Made by a program: the position numbers and the translations under genes. Of a stretch of 64,000 nucleotides of DNA, positions 36,345 through 46,300 are shown in pieces. The DNA lies in assembly GCA_905216095.1 (NCBI GenBank), contig CAJMSQ010000002.1, positions 60,425 through 124,424 of the forward strand, given 5' to 3'. The stretch comes from an uncultured bacterium (GTDB taxonomy: Bacteria > Bacteroidota > Bacteroidia > Bacteroidales > Bacteroidaceae). Each line of letters starts with the position of its first letter. Positions within the stretch are counted from its first letter, which is position 1. Under the pieces are notes generated by a model that was given only the letters and a program-made list of their open reading frames with translations, was not told the DNA's origin and did not search any database.

Positions 36345-37208
36345 TCATTGCCACAGTTTGAGCGAATAGGCGGACTCGAGTGCGGCTTCCTGTCTGTCGG
36401 GCAGGTTTACGAAGAAGTCTATGCCCGTGAGTTCCTCTATTTCGTCTACGGACCGCGCCGCCCGGTCCATGTCCTGGCGACCGGAACGGTTGGCGTAGTA
36501 GAAGCCGATGGCCTTCTCGCGGCCGCTGTTCAGGCAGAGCACAACCTTGAAGAAGCCGTCGGGTACGGTGATGCGCAGGGTGCGGCCGATTTTCTTCCGG
36601 CGTTTGTCCTTGTAGACCGGTCCGCAGACGATGTAGACCGCCCCTTCGCGGGCGGCCCAGCGGCGGCAGGCTTTCTCGAGCGTGGCCCACGCTCCGCTGT
36701 TCAGGGCATGGTTCTGCGGACATATGTTGCTCATGTAAAAACATTCGGACATGGCGCGCGAACTCCACTTCATGTCGGCGGCAGGCGCCATGTGGCCGCG
36801 GTCATATCCCGAACCGGTATACTCGGATGTCGTGACCCGGTGCGGTTCCGGCACATCCGGGTCGGGCAGGAAGTCGTTCGCTCGGGGCAGCGTGCCTTCC
36901 GTCTCGGCCTTGGTCAGTTCCCACGCCACCCAGTTGGGTGCGTTGTGCTCGCGGTTGTAGGACAGGGTGTATCCGGTGTGGCGGATGATGCGTTCGGGCG
37001 TGCCTTTCATGCGTCCCGGCAGCTCGATGGCGCGGCCGGAGCCGGGAGCGGCGGCGGTTACGTCCGTCCTGCCGGCTGCGCCGTCGGATTTTTCAGTCAT
37101 TTCCCCGCGGGCGGGCTTGTCCGTGCCGGCGTCGGGCAAAAAAGTAGCAGCCGACAATGCTGTGCCGGCTGCCGCTATCAGAGCGATTATCTTGTTCGTA
37201 AGTTTCAT
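36345..37208 (-). CDS. Secreted DNA/RNA non-specific endonuclease (NucA type)
   Basis: 287 residues. An N-terminal signal peptide (KIIALIAAAGTALSAA) and a ~40-residue low-complexity spacer precede the catalytic domain (about 75-287). The beta-beta-alpha-metal signature is YDRGHMAPAADMKWS, with the catalytic His after DRG, and NICPQNHALNSGAW supplies the metal-binding Asn. It cleaves DNA and RNA outside the cytoplasm, for nutrient scavenging or defence. It starts only 9 bases after the leucine-operon synthase gene, the place usually held by leuB in related genomes, and may be read with the leu operon. Confidence 0.93.
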   Translation of the reverse strand: MKLTNKIIALIAAAGTALSAATFLPDAGTDKPARGEMTEKSDGAAGRTDVTAAAPGSGRAIELPGRMKGTPERIIRHTGYTLSYNREHNAPNWVAWELTKAETEGTLPRANDFLPDPDVPEPHRVTTSEYTGSGYDRGHMAPAADMKWSSRAMSECFYMSNICPQNHALNSGAWATLEKACRRWAAREGAVYIVCGPVYKDKRRKKIGRTLRITVPDGFFKVVLCLNSGREKAIGFYYANRSGRQDMDRAARSVDEIEELTGIDFFVNLPDRQEAALESAYSLKLWQ

Positions 37209-37217
37209 TTCCGTTGC

Positions 37218-38756
37218 TTAATTGCTTTCTTCGATGAGGTTGAGCATCTTGATGGTGGCTTTTATGGCGGCGTCGGTCTGGTCTGCGTCGAGTCCCCGCG
37301 TGCGGAAAGTCTTCTCGCCATACTGCCACGTGATGACGGCCTGCACAAAGGCGTCGGTGCGCCCGCCGGGCGGAATCGTGACATAGTATCCCGTCAGTGC
37401 GGGGAAGGGTTTCCTGAGTTTTTCCTCATAGATGTGCCGCAGTCCCCGCATGAATGCGTCGTACTGTCCGTCGCCGCAGGCTTGCGTTTCATAGCTTTGG
37501 CCGTCGATTTCTATCTTCAGCGAGGCGGTAGGCTTCAGACCGTAGGCCGTGGTGGCCAGGTAGCTGACCAGACGTACCCGCGAGGCGGGCGTGTCGTGCT
37601 TGAGGACGTCGGCCACGATATAGGGCAGGTCGTCCTGGGTGACGACTTCTTTCTTGTCGCCCAGTTCTATGATGCGCTGCGTGATGCGCCGGGTCTGCTC
37701 GGCCGTGAGTTCCAGTCCGTAGGCCTCGAGGTTCTTCAGGATGTTGGCCTTTCCGCTGTTCTTGCCCAGGGCATACTCGCGCTGACGTCCGAAACGCTCG
37801 GGCAGCAATGCGTTGCAGTAAAGCCCGGACTTGTTGTCGCCGTCGGCATGTACGCCGGCCACCTGCGTGAACACGTTCTCGCCGACGATGGGCTTGTTGG
37901 CCGGGACGGCTATGCCGCTGTAACTTTCGACCAGGCGGCTGGTCTCGAAAAGTTTGCTCTCGTCAATGCCCGTTTCCAGCCCGAAATGGTCTTTCAGGAT
38001 GGCCTGGACGCTCGATAGCGGGGCGTTGCCCGCGCGTTCGCCCAGTCCGTTCACGGCGGTGTGTATGCCCTGGCATCCGCAAAGCAATGCCGACGAGACA
38101 TTCGCGATGGCAAGGTCGTAATCGTTGTGGGCATGGAAGTCGAAATGCAGGTCGGGATAGCGTTTGCGCATCTTGCGCAGGTATTGCACGGCGGCCAGCG
38201 GATTGAGCACGCCGAGGGTGTCGGGCAGCATGAAGCGGCGTACGGACGACCCGCGGAGCGCATCGACCAGTCCGAACACATAGTCCTCGTCTTCGGCCAT
38301 GCCGTTCGACCAGTCTTCGAGGTAGACGTTCACGGCTATGCCGCACGCGTCGGCATAAGCCACCTCGCGCAGGATGTCGGCGATGTGCTGTTCCGGGGTC
38401 TTCTTCAACTGCAACTCGCAATGGCGGCGCGAACCCTTGCAGAGCAGGTTGATGACACGTCCCCCGCAACCGCGAATCCAGTCCACGGACACGTGGTTGT
38501 CCACAAAGCCCAGCACTTCGACGCGGCCGGCCATGTCGTGGCGCGCGGCCCAGGCGCAGATGTCGGTGACCGCCTTTCGCTCGCCGTCGGATACGCGGGC
38601 CGACGCCACTTCGATGCGGCTGACACGCACGCCCTGCAGGAGTTGCTTGGCTATGTGCAGCTTTTCGTGTGGCAGAAAGGACACGCCGTTGGTTTGCTCG
38701 CCGTCGCGCAGCGTCGTGTCCATGATTTCGACCGTCAGGCGTTGGCTTTCTCCCAT
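37218..38756 (-). CDS. Second 2-isopropylmalate/citramalate synthase-like enzyme
   Basis: 512 residues of the DRE-TIM metallolyase family. Signature [16 protein letters not shown], metal-binding HAHNDYDLA, and NGLGERAGNAPL; a LeuA-type regulatory dimer domain fills the last ~130 residues (GYYVTIPPGGRTDAFVQAV). It is distinct from the true leuA at 41137 (the catalytic loop is TNGVSF, not VPGCQL). Homologues in Bacteroides leu operons are annotated LeuA2/CimA and may make citramalate from pyruvate for isoleucine. Substrate cannot be fixed from sequence. It overlaps leuD by 22 bp. Confidence 0.87.
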   Translation of the reverse strand: MGESQRLTVEIMDTTLRDGEQTNGVSFLPHEKLHIAKQLLQGVRVSRIEVASARVSDGERKAVTDICAWAARHDMAGRVEVLGFVDNHVSVDWIRGCGGRVINLLCKGSRRHCELQLKKTPEQHIADILREVAYADACGIAVNVYLEDWSNGMAEDEDYVFGLVDALRGSSVRRFMLPDTLGVLNPLAAVQYLRKMRKRYPDLHFDFHAHNDYDLAIANVSSALLCGCQGIHTAVNGLGERAGNAPLSSVQAILKDHFGLETGIDESKLFETSRLVESYSGIAVPANKPIVGENVFTQVAGVHADGDNKSGLYCNALLPERFGRQREYALGKNSGKANILKNLEAYGLELTAEQTRRITQRIIELGDKKEVVTQDDLPYIVADVLKHDTPASRVRLVSYLATTAYGLKPTASLKIEIDGQSYETQACGDGQYDAFMRGLRHIYEEKLRKPFPALTGYYVTIPPGGRTDAFVQAVITWQYGEKTFRTRGLDADQTDAAIKATIKMLNLIEESN

Positions 38757-39322
38757 TTTTCTATCTTGTCCTTGTTTTCAAGCAGGAAGTCGATGTCGTC
38801 GAGCGCGTTCATCAGACAATATTTCTTATAGGCATTGATTTCGAAGTGCTCGCTGCGTCCCGTCGCGCCGTTGGTGATGGTTTGTTCGGGCACGTTCACC
38901 GTCACTACGGTCGCGGGATTCTTGCTTATCTCGGCAAACAGCTCTGACAGGAAGTCCTCGCTGACCACCACAGGCAGCACAAAGTTGTTCAGTTCGTTCT
39001 GCTTGTGAATGTCTGCAAAGAAGCTGCTGACGACTACGCGGAACCCGTAGCCGGCTATCGCCCATGCCGCATGTTCGCGGCTCGAGCCGCAGCCGAAGTT
39101 CTTACCGGCAACGAGGATTTCGCCCGAGTAAGTAGGGTCGTTCAGCACGAAATCCTTTTTCGTGCCGTCGGGATTGTAGCGCCAGTCGCGGAAAAGATTT
39201 TCTCCGAAGCCCTCTTTGTCCGTCGCCTTGAGGAAACGGGCGGGAATAATCTGGTCTGTGTCCACGTTCTCGAGGGGCAGGGGGACGCAGGTGCTTTGTA
39301 TGATGTCGAATTTCTGTTTCAT
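38735..39322 (-). CDS. leuD: 3-isopropylmalate dehydratase small subunit
   Basis: 195 residues, aconitase swivel domain. Signatures: LENVDTDQIIPARFL and the substrate-loop GCGSSREHAAWAI. With LeuC it isomerises 2- to 3-isopropylmalate. Located 81 bases after leuC; its 3' end overlaps the downstream synthase gene. Confidence 0.97.
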   Translation of the reverse strand: MKQKFDIIQSTCVPLPLENVDTDQIIPARFLKATDKEGFGENLFRDWRYNPDGTKKDFVLNDPTYSGEILVAGKNFGCGSSREHAAWAIAGYGFRVVVSSFFADIHKQNELNNFVLPVVVSEDFLSELFAEISKNPATVVTVNVPEQTITNGATGRSEHFEINAYKKYCLMNALDDIDFLLENKDKIEKWEKANA

Positions 39323-39403
39323 GATGTTGGGGAACAGGATTTGTTTGTTTCGTCGTGTTTTCTGGAATGCGCGGATGCGGGTCTGTTGCGCGCGGAAGGC
39401 TTC

Positions 39404-40783
39404 TTACAGCAACTCGCGGGGGTCTGTGATGACGCCGGTCACGGCTGCGGCCGCGGCCATGAGGGGAGAGGCCAGGCAGGTGCGCGCTCCGGGGCCCTGG
39501 CGGCCTTCAAAGTTGCGGTTCGATGTGGAAACGCTCAACTTGCCCGCCGGTATCTTGTCGTCGTTCATGGCCAGACACGCGGAACAGCCGGGCTGTCGGA
39601 TTTCAAAGCCGGCTTCGTTCAGAATCCTGTCGAGTCCTTCCGCCTTGATTTGGGCCAGTACTTTCCAGGAGCCGGGTACGAGCCACGCCACCACGTCGTC
39701 GGCTTTCTTACGTCCCTTCGCAATCGAAGCGAAAGCGCGGAAGTCCTCGATACGTCCGTTGGTGCAGGCGCCGAGAAAGACATAGTCCACCTTTTTGCCC
39801 GTCATTTTCTCGCCGGCCTTGAATCCCATGTACGCAAGCGCCTTCTCGTCGGAAGCGTTTGCGGCCTGCGGAATCGTAGCGCCGATGCCGATGCCCATAC
39901 CGGGGTTGGTGCCGTAAGTAATCATGGGTTCGATGTCGGCAGCCTCGAAACGGACTTCCTTGTCAAAGACGGCGTCGTCGCCGCTGCGCAGGGTCTTCCA
40001 ATAGGCCAGGGCCTTGTCCCACGCTTCCCCCTTCGGGGCGTAAGGACGTCCCTTGATGTATTCGAAAGTCTTGTCGTCGGGAGCGATGAAGCCGCCGCGC
40101 GCGCCCATTTCGATGCTGAGATTGCAAAGTGTCAGGCGGCCTTCCATGGACAGGCCCTCGATGGTGTCGCCGGCATACTCGACAAAATAGCCTGTCGCGC
40201 CGCTGGTCGTGATTTTGCTCATGATATACAGGGCTACGTCCTTGGCCGTGACGCCTTTGCCCAGCTTGCCGCAGACGCTGATGCGCATACTCTTGGGCTT
40301 GGCCTGGAGTATGCACTGCGAAGCCATGACCATTTCGACTTCGGACGTACCTATTCCGAACGCTACGGCACCCATCGCACCGTGTGTGGACGTGTGGGAG
40401 TCACCGCATACGATGGTCATGCCCGGAAGTGAGAGACCCTGCTCCGGACCTACGACATGGATGATGCCGTTATCGGGATGCAGCATCCCGAAATGGGTCA
40501 GGCCGAAGTCGGAAGCGTTCTGCGCGAGCGTATCCACCTGTTTGCGAGACACGGGGTCTTCGATAGGTTTGTCCTGGTCGTGGGTAGGCGTGTTGTGGTC
40601 GGGCATACAGAAGATGCGCTCGGGGCGCAGGCATTTCAGACCGCGGGCCCGCATTCCCGCAAACGCCTGCGGGCTGGTCACCTCGTGCATGTAGAGGCGG
40701 TCGATGTAGAGCTGTTCGGGGCCGTCCTGCACTTGCTGCACGACATGTCGGTCCCAGATTTTGTCGAAAAGAGTATTTGCCAT
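39404..40783 (-). CDS. leuC: 3-isopropylmalate dehydratase large subunit
   Basis: 459 residues, aconitase family. It holds the three Cys ligands for the [4Fe-4S] cluster (one in [13 protein letters not shown], two in [10 protein letters not shown]). Other motifs: [18 protein letters not shown] and DHNTPT. Cytoplasmic leucine biosynthesis. 72 bases separate it from the small membrane protein gene upstream. Confidence 0.97.
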   Translation of the reverse strand: MANTLFDKIWDRHVVQQVQDGPEQLYIDRLYMHEVTSPQAFAGMRARGLKCLRPERIFCMPDHNTPTHDQDKPIEDPVSRKQVDTLAQNASDFGLTHFGMLHPDNGIIHVVGPEQGLSLPGMTIVCGDSHTSTHGAMGAVAFGIGTSEVEMVMASQCILQAKPKSMRISVCGKLGKGVTAKDVALYIMSKITTSGATGYFVEYAGDTIEGLSMEGRLTLCNLSIEMGARGGFIAPDDKTFEYIKGRPYAPKGEAWDKALAYWKTLRSGDDAVFDKEVRFEAADIEPMITYGTNPGMGIGIGATIPQAANASDEKALAYMGFKAGEKMTGKKVDYVFLGACTNGRIEDFRAFASIAKGRKKADDVVAWLVPGSWKVLAQIKAEGLDRILNEAGFEIRQPGCSACLAMNDDKIPAGKLSVSTSNRNFEGRQGPGARTCLASPLMAAAAAVTGVITDPRELL

Positions 40784-40855
40784 ATTATATATAGGTGTAT
40801 CGGTTCGGAAGAACCCGGTGTTTCGGTGTTTCGGAGTTTTTGGAAAAAGAGAACG

Positions 40856-41140
40856 TCAGACGAGCAAGGCGAAGGCCGTCACCGTGAGCGGCAGCCCCGC
40901 GATGGCCGCGACGATGCCTGTCTTGTGGAATCCCCGCCGGTAGTAATCGAGCGCCACAAAGAAGAGAATGACGGGCGAAAGCCATATCAGGTTGGCCAGG
41001 ACGAAGAGCAGAAAACGCAACACCGCGTAATCGCTTGTCCCGAGGGGCCTGACGGCGCCGAGCAGGTAGAAAGGTGCGGCCAGCAGCGGCAGGAGGCCGG
41101 TTCCCGCCAAGGCAATCAGCCATTTGGGCAGGTCTCTCAT
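40856..41140 (-). CDS. Small three-helix membrane protein in the leucine operon
   Basis: 94 residues starting [13 protein letters not shown]. Three hydrophobic segments: [40 protein letters not shown] and [20 protein letters not shown]. Its ATG overlaps the leuA stop by 4 bp (ATGA), so it is translationally coupled to leuA and lies in the leucine operon before leuC. No known domain recognised. The coupling and its retention between two biosynthetic genes suggest a real protein; a role in branched-chain amino-acid export or sensing would be guesswork. Confidence 0.75.
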   Translation of the reverse strand: MRDLPKWLIALAGTGLLPLLAAPFYLLGAVRPLGTSDYAVLRFLLFVLANLIWLSPVILFFVALDYYRRGFHKTGIVAAIAGLPLTVTAFALLV

Positions 41141-42633
41141 TTGCGGAACTTGTTTATGCAGTCGATGTAGGCTTCCACGCTGGCGGCCACTATGTCTGTG
41201 TTCGCGCCGAAGCCGTAATAGCATTGTCCGGCGTGTTCTACCTGCATGTGGACCTTACCTACGTCGTCCGAACCGCGGTTGATGGCCTGTATGGTGAACT
41301 CCTTGAGCGTCATCTGCCGCTTGATGATTTGCTTGACGGCGTTGATGGCGGCATTGACCGGGCCGTTGCCTTCGGCCGCAGCCTGGAATTTTTCGCCGGC
41401 AATGTCGAGAATGACGGCTGCCACGGGCCTGATGCCGTGTCCGCTCGTGACTTGCAGGTAATCCAGCTTGATGCTGTGTGTGTTCGAGCGTTCCGCGCCG
41501 GCCAGGACCAGGATATCGTCGTCGGTGACTTCCTTTTTCTTGTCGGCCAGCTTGAGAAACTGTTCGTAGATGGCGTCAAGTTTTTCGTCGGCCGTCTCGA
41601 TGCCCAGTACCTCGAGCCTGTGTTTGAGCGCCGCCCTTCCCGAACGGGCTGTCAGTATGATGCTGTTGTCATCTATGCCGACATCTTTCGGGTTGATTAT
41701 TTCATAAGTCTCTACGTTCTTCAAGACGCCGTCCTGGTGTATTCCGCTGGAGTGGGCAAAGGCGTTGCGGCCGACGATGGCCTTGTTGGGCTGCACGGGC
41801 ATGTTCATGAGCGAGCTGATCATGCGGCTGGTGGCGGCAATCTTGTGCGTATTGATGTTGGTCTGTATGTCGAGGTCGTGGTGGCACTTGAGAATCATCG
41901 CTATCTCCTCTTCGCTGGTGTTTCCCGCGCGTTCCCCGATGCCGTTGATGGTGACTTCGACCTGGCGCGCGCCGTTGAGCACGCCTTCGAGGGTACATGC
42001 GGTGGCCATGCCGAGGTCATTGTGACAGTGGGTGGAGAGAATGGCGTTGTGGACGCCGTCCACGTGCTCCATGAGGTATTTTATTTTTTCGCCATACTCG
42101 CGCGGCAGGCAGTAGCCCGTGGTGTCGGGGATGTTCACGACGATCGCGCCGGCCTTGATGACGGCTTCGACCACGCGGGCCAGATATTCGTTGTCGGTGC
42201 GGCCGGCGTCTTCGGCGTAGAACTCCACGTCTTCGACGTAACGCTTGGCATATTTCACTGCCGCTACGGCCCGTTCGATGATTTCCTCACGTGTGGAGTT
42301 GAACTTGTAGCGTATGTGGCTGTCGCTCGTGCCTATACCCGTGTGTATGCGTTTGTGTTTGGCGTATTGCAGGGCTTCGGCGGCGCAGTCGATGTCTTTC
42401 TGCACCGCACGTGTCAGGGCGCAGATGGTGGGCCACGTCACCGCCTTCGAAATCTCTATGACGGAGTGGAAGTCGCCGGGGCTGGATATGGGGAAGCCGG
42501 CCTCGATGACGTCCACGCCAAGGACTTCGAGTTGCTTGGCCACTTGTATTTTTTCCACCGTGTTGAGTTGGCATCCCGGCACCTGCTCTCCGTCGCGCAG
42601 GGTTGTGTCGAAAATGAAAAGTCTGTCGCTCAT
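41137..42633 (-). CDS. leuA: 2-isopropylmalate synthase
   Basis: 498 residues from the ATG at 42633. It condenses 2-oxoisovalerate with acetyl-CoA, the committed step to leucine. Signatures: [30 protein letters not shown] (metal His-x-His), [14 protein letters not shown] and, at the C-terminus, the leucine feedback domain ([16 protein letters not shown]). First gene of the leu operon, behind a ~216-nt leader with attenuator-like structure. Confidence 0.97.
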   Translation of the reverse strand: MSDRLFIFDTTLRDGEQVPGCQLNTVEKIQVAKQLEVLGVDVIEAGFPISSPGDFHSVIEISKAVTWPTICALTRAVQKDIDCAAEALQYAKHKRIHTGIGTSDSHIRYKFNSTREEIIERAVAAVKYAKRYVEDVEFYAEDAGRTDNEYLARVVEAVIKAGAIVVNIPDTTGYCLPREYGEKIKYLMEHVDGVHNAILSTHCHNDLGMATACTLEGVLNGARQVEVTINGIGERAGNTSEEEIAMILKCHHDLDIQTNINTHKIAATSRMISSLMNMPVQPNKAIVGRNAFAHSSGIHQDGVLKNVETYEIINPKDVGIDDNSIILTARSGRAALKHRLEVLGIETADEKLDAIYEQFLKLADKKKEVTDDDILVLAGAERSNTHSIKLDYLQVTSGHGIRPVAAVILDIAGEKFQAAAEGNGPVNAAINAVKQIIKRQMTLKEFTIQAINRGSDDVGKVHMQVEHAGQCYYGFGANTDIVAASVEAYIDCINKFRK

Positions 42634-42849
42634 AGGTCTTGTTTTAATACGAACGGTAACGTGAACAATACGAAGCCGGCCTTTCACACCCGGAAGTGAG
42701 AAAGGCCGTATCGGTTATCCGTCGTGCTGTCCGCCTTGTTGTCTCTGACGAACGCATCACTCACTTCCCTGCCCCTGTTACGGGTAGAGCCAAGCCACGC
42801 AGTCGTAGAATACAGCAAGATGTCGCCATTCGGTTTCATTGTTTGATTT
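42634..42849 (-). promoter_or_regulatory. leuA leader with candidate attenuator
   Basis: Between the predicted start (about 42849) and leuA. Two exclusive pairings are possible: GGAAGTGAG of the transcript (plus 42760-42768) with CTCACTTCC (plus 42692-42700), or a downstream hairpin (42677-42708) whose 9-bp core is GGCCTTTC/GAAAGGCC and which also contains that CTCACTTCC in its upper stem and loop. That is the layout of an antiterminator and terminator. No T tract follows the second hairpin, so control might be by Rho or translation. Confidence 0.5.
42684..42839 (-). CDS. Candidate 51-codon leader peptide upstream of leuA
   Basis: ATG at 42839, 16 bases after the -7 box, TGA at 42684-42686. 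The frame begins [20 protein letters not shown], with Ile-Leu-Leu at codons 7-9 and Leu at 16 and 46. It ends inside the second hairpin of the leader, so ribosome position could choose between the two RNA structures. It is not rich enough in Leu to be a textbook leader, hence the low confidence. Confidence 0.4.
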   Translation of the reverse strand: MKPNGDILLYSTTAWLGSTRNRGREVSDAFVRDNKADSTTDNRYGLSHFRV

Positions 42850-42854
42850 GCCGA

Positions 42855-42885
42855 CAAAGGTAATAAACAAATTGCAAAAAGACAA
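42855..42885 (-). promoter_or_regulatory. leu operon promoter
   Basis: On the minus strand TTG (plus 42883-42885), 20 bases, TACCTTTG (42855-42862). Confidence 0.65.
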
Positions 42886-42970
42886 CAAAATTCAAGAAAA
42901 ATCGTCTGAAAAGTAAAAATATGACATGTAATGCCGGGTGACCGTGCGGTGAGGAAGGGTGTGTGCCGGC

Positions 42971-43225
42971 CATTTTAACACTTCTTGCTTTTGGCGGAAA
43001 AATGTTGTATCTTTGTGTAGCAAAATGCGGAGGCTGGCCGAAACCGGCCTTTTTTAGTGTCCGGGAGGCCGTATTTCGGGAAAACCGGTCCTATGAAAGG
43101 CAAAACTACATGCCATCTGCTTTTTACTACATGGCTTGTAGTCGTTTCTATCCCTGTATGTAGGGAAAACTACCAGCCATGTACGCCGCTCCGAAAGTGA
43201 GTAAAAGTTAAAAATGTTAATGTCG
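42971..43225 (+). repeat. 255-bp intergenic promoter-hairpin-palindrome element, copy 6
   Basis: The left end is ATTTTAACACTTCTTGC with TATCTTTG at 43007-43014. The short hairpin is at 43030-43054 (GGCTGG/CCGGCC with one T-G pair, six T). The large hairpin ACTACATGCCAT/ATGGCTTGTAGT carries one mismatch. A CTGTATGTAGG motif follows, then the tail GTTAAAAATGTTAATGTCG. It lies between the leu promoter and the GH16 gene terminator. Confidence 0.85.
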
Positions 43226-43293
43226 GTCGGTGACGGCCGCCTTGATTTTCCATGTATGCCGGATGCCGGATGCGTTATCCGGCGGCGGGGTGC

Positions 43294-43330
43294 AAAAAAA
43301 GACCGCATGGACGGATTTCCGTGCGGTCTT
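43294..43330 (-). terminator. Intrinsic terminator of the GH16 gene
   Basis: On the minus strand AAGACCGCA (plus 43322-43330) pairs with TGCGGTCTT (plus 43299-43307), followed by a T run (plus 43294-43298). It lies 64 bases past the GH16 stop. Confidence 0.85.
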
Positions 43331-43393
43331 GTATTATTGTGCCGGGATGAGAGGCGGACGTTTCGCCCGATATTTATTCCCGGACGGGATTGG

Positions 43394-46300
43394 TCAGGGC
43401 ACAAGCAACTTCTTGCCGTTCACGACGTAGATGCCGGTTTGAACGGGGACGGTTTCGGTGCCTTTCAGCTGCTTGGAGAAGACAAGGCGGCCTGCGAGGT
43501 CGTAGATGCGGGCCTCGACTGCGTTCGGGGACGACAGGCGGATGCAGCCCTTGCCGGCGGATGCGTCGAGCGTGCCTGCGGCTTCGGCCGACGAGATGCC
43601 GGTGACGAACTGCTGGTCGCCCATGCAGTAGTTCTGGCCGTCCTTCTGGTAAACGCGAACCCAGTCGAAACGGGTCTCGTACGTATGGGTGATGTCGGCG
43701 GGACGGGCCCATGCGCCGTTTCCTACGGACTGGTTCAGAATGATATAGAAAGTCTTGTCGTAAGGCCAAGCCCGCGGGTCGCTGAACTCGCCGTTGCGAT
43801 AGCGTCCTACTTCTTTGCCGTCAAGATACCAAATCATTTTTTCGGCATCCCACTCGAAACCATACGTATGGTAGCGGTCCATGGGACAGGACTCCTGAAA
43901 GGCTTTCATGGATTGGCGGTAGCCGGTGTGGAGCGTGTGGTAGGCGGTGTTCTGGCCGTCTATCTGTTCCCAAATGTCGATTTCGCCGTCGTTAGGCCAG
44001 CCCAAGGACTGATCGTCGGGCATGAGCCAGAACGCAGGGAAGTTTCCGGTGTGCGGGTTCGTCAGGATGCGGGCTTCTATCTTGCCGTACTGCCAGCCGA
44101 ACTTGTATCTGGTCTGTATGGCGCCCGTTATCATGTCGCCTTCATAGCGCGTGGGGTCGGGGTTCGGTATAGCGCGCGTCACGAGCTGGCCGTCCTGGAG
44201 AAATGCCACGCGCGGATCGTCGGCAATCCAGCGGTTCCATGTAGCTCCGTGGCGTTCGCTGCATCCCCACTTGCTTGCATCGGGCAGCGAACCGTCGGGT
44301 TCGTCGAACTCGTCGCTGAAGATGAGCGTGTACTCGGCATCGTCGCCTTGCTCAAAAGCTACGGACAGCATCACGTCGCCGTCGATGCTGTCGGCAGGCA
44401 GCGTGCAGGCGGCGGCGTCCACCTCGTATTCGCTCCATTGGCGGTTGCCGTGGATGAATTGCGGACCGTCAAAGTTGTGTCCGTGGCGGACCGTCATTTT
44501 TTCAGCCGTGTAGCCGGCGGCTATCGGGGTGGGAACGACGTCAAGCGCCTGGAAAACGGGCAGTGTCAGGGGCAGAGCCGTGTTTCCCGTACCGTTGATG
44601 CTTCCGTTGGCGGTGATGAGCGTCAGTTTGTGTTGGGCGTTGTGGACGTTGAGCAGGAAGTCCACGACATAACCTCCGTTATCGTTGATTTTGTTTCCCT
44701 CGTTTTCGTTCCAATGACCGGCAGGGTCGATGTTGTCCCAGTCTACCTTGAGACGAGCCCTGTATGTGCCGGCAGGAAGTACGGAAGGGATGGAAAACTC
44801 GGGCATGGAATTGACAGCAACACTGCCCGGCGTGCCACTGATTTCGGCTCCCAGACTGTTACGTCCCTGATAATAGGTATAAGAAAGGAGTTCGCTGTTT
44901 ACCTGCGGCGCACCTGCGGCATCAAGAGCCGTTGAGAAGTGTCCGTCGTTGTTCAGGTCCACGTAGAGATAAAGGTGCATGGCACGTCCCGTATAGTCTA
45001 CCGTCGTGGCCACGGCGTCGCCCGGCACGACAGACACCTGCTTGTGCGTCATGTCGCGGTAGACGTAGTTTGTCCCCTCGGTGTCGAGCGTGACGGTAGA
45101 GCTGCCGCCTTGTGTCGCCGCGAAAGTGAAACTGTTGAGGCGACGGTCGGTGCGCGTAACGGTCAGGTCGGTGGCAAAGTTAAGGGCATAATCGTCCTCG
45201 GACGGCGCGACGCCGGCATCTATAAAGTACGGTTCGATGACTACATCGCCGTCCATGTATTCTGCGGGTATGGTGTATTTGTTGTCACGGAAGAGATAAG
45301 CGGGGATAATCTCGTCTACGTATTGCGGTGTGCCGTGTACGAGGCTGTCTCCCGTGAGGTTGTATCCGTGACGTACCCGGATGTAGGAGAGTTCAAAGTT
45401 GTCGGAAGCCGGTTGGACGGCGATGGTGAACGGTTGGCCGAAGGGAACGGTGCGCGTCACCAGCTCCGTGCCGTCTTCGTTCAGCAGGTCGCCGTTGAGA
45501 CCGCCGACACGCGAAACGGAAATCTCGTCCGAGTGGATGTTCATGCGCACATCGACAATCATACCGCCGTTCTGCACGATGCTGTTGGTCGAGGTGTTGC
45601 GTCCGGCAGGGTCTACATTTCCCCAGTCCACCTTGAAGCGCATACGGTAAAAGCCGTTGGCCAAGTCGGAAGGCAGCCGGAAGGCGGGAGGATTGATGAA
45701 GTTGCGCGCATTGCCGCTGATTTTCGTTCCGTCACTCTTGTAGCCTTCCGTATTCTCGACAGTCTCGACATAGGAATAGGTCATGATGTCGCTACCCTCG
45801 GGGATGGTGTAGTCTTCGTTAAGGTCTGCCGTGAATTTGCCGTCGTTGCCGCGGTCCAGATATACATAACCGTTCATCCAGTTGGACGTGAACGAGAACG
45901 AGGGTGTCAGCGTCTCGCCTGCTTTGGCCGTGAAAGTCTTGCCGAGCAGGTCGCGGTAAATGTATTGCGGGTCGTTGCTGCCGACTGCAATGGTCTGGCT
46001 TCCGTCTGTCGAGCCGTTCAGCGCGATGGAGTTCAGGTAGTTTCCGCTTTTTCCCGAAACCTGCGTCGCTTCATAGTTCAAAGGATAGTCTCCGTATATG
46101 ACACGCGGCGTGGGCACGCTGTTTATCTCGATTTCGTCGATGTAGGCGGCGAAATCCTCCGTGCGGTTGTGCGGTGACTCGCATTCGGGAACGACTACAA
46201 GGCTTCTGATTTCAATTCCGCCGGCACCTTTTATGGCAAACACGGCGTCGCTCCATTTCCCGGGAGTGACTTTGGCGGTGGAAAGAACGCTGAACTGTTC

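Noticed and set aside
37218..38756. Calling the second synthase gene a duplicate leuA
   Set aside because: Its catalytic loop differs from LeuA and it is the family found next to leuD in related operons; citramalate or another substrate is as likely.
42634..42849. T-box riboswitch in the leuA leader
   Set aside because: No T-box consensus or specifier-loop arrangement could be seen; attenuation by alternative hairpins fits better.
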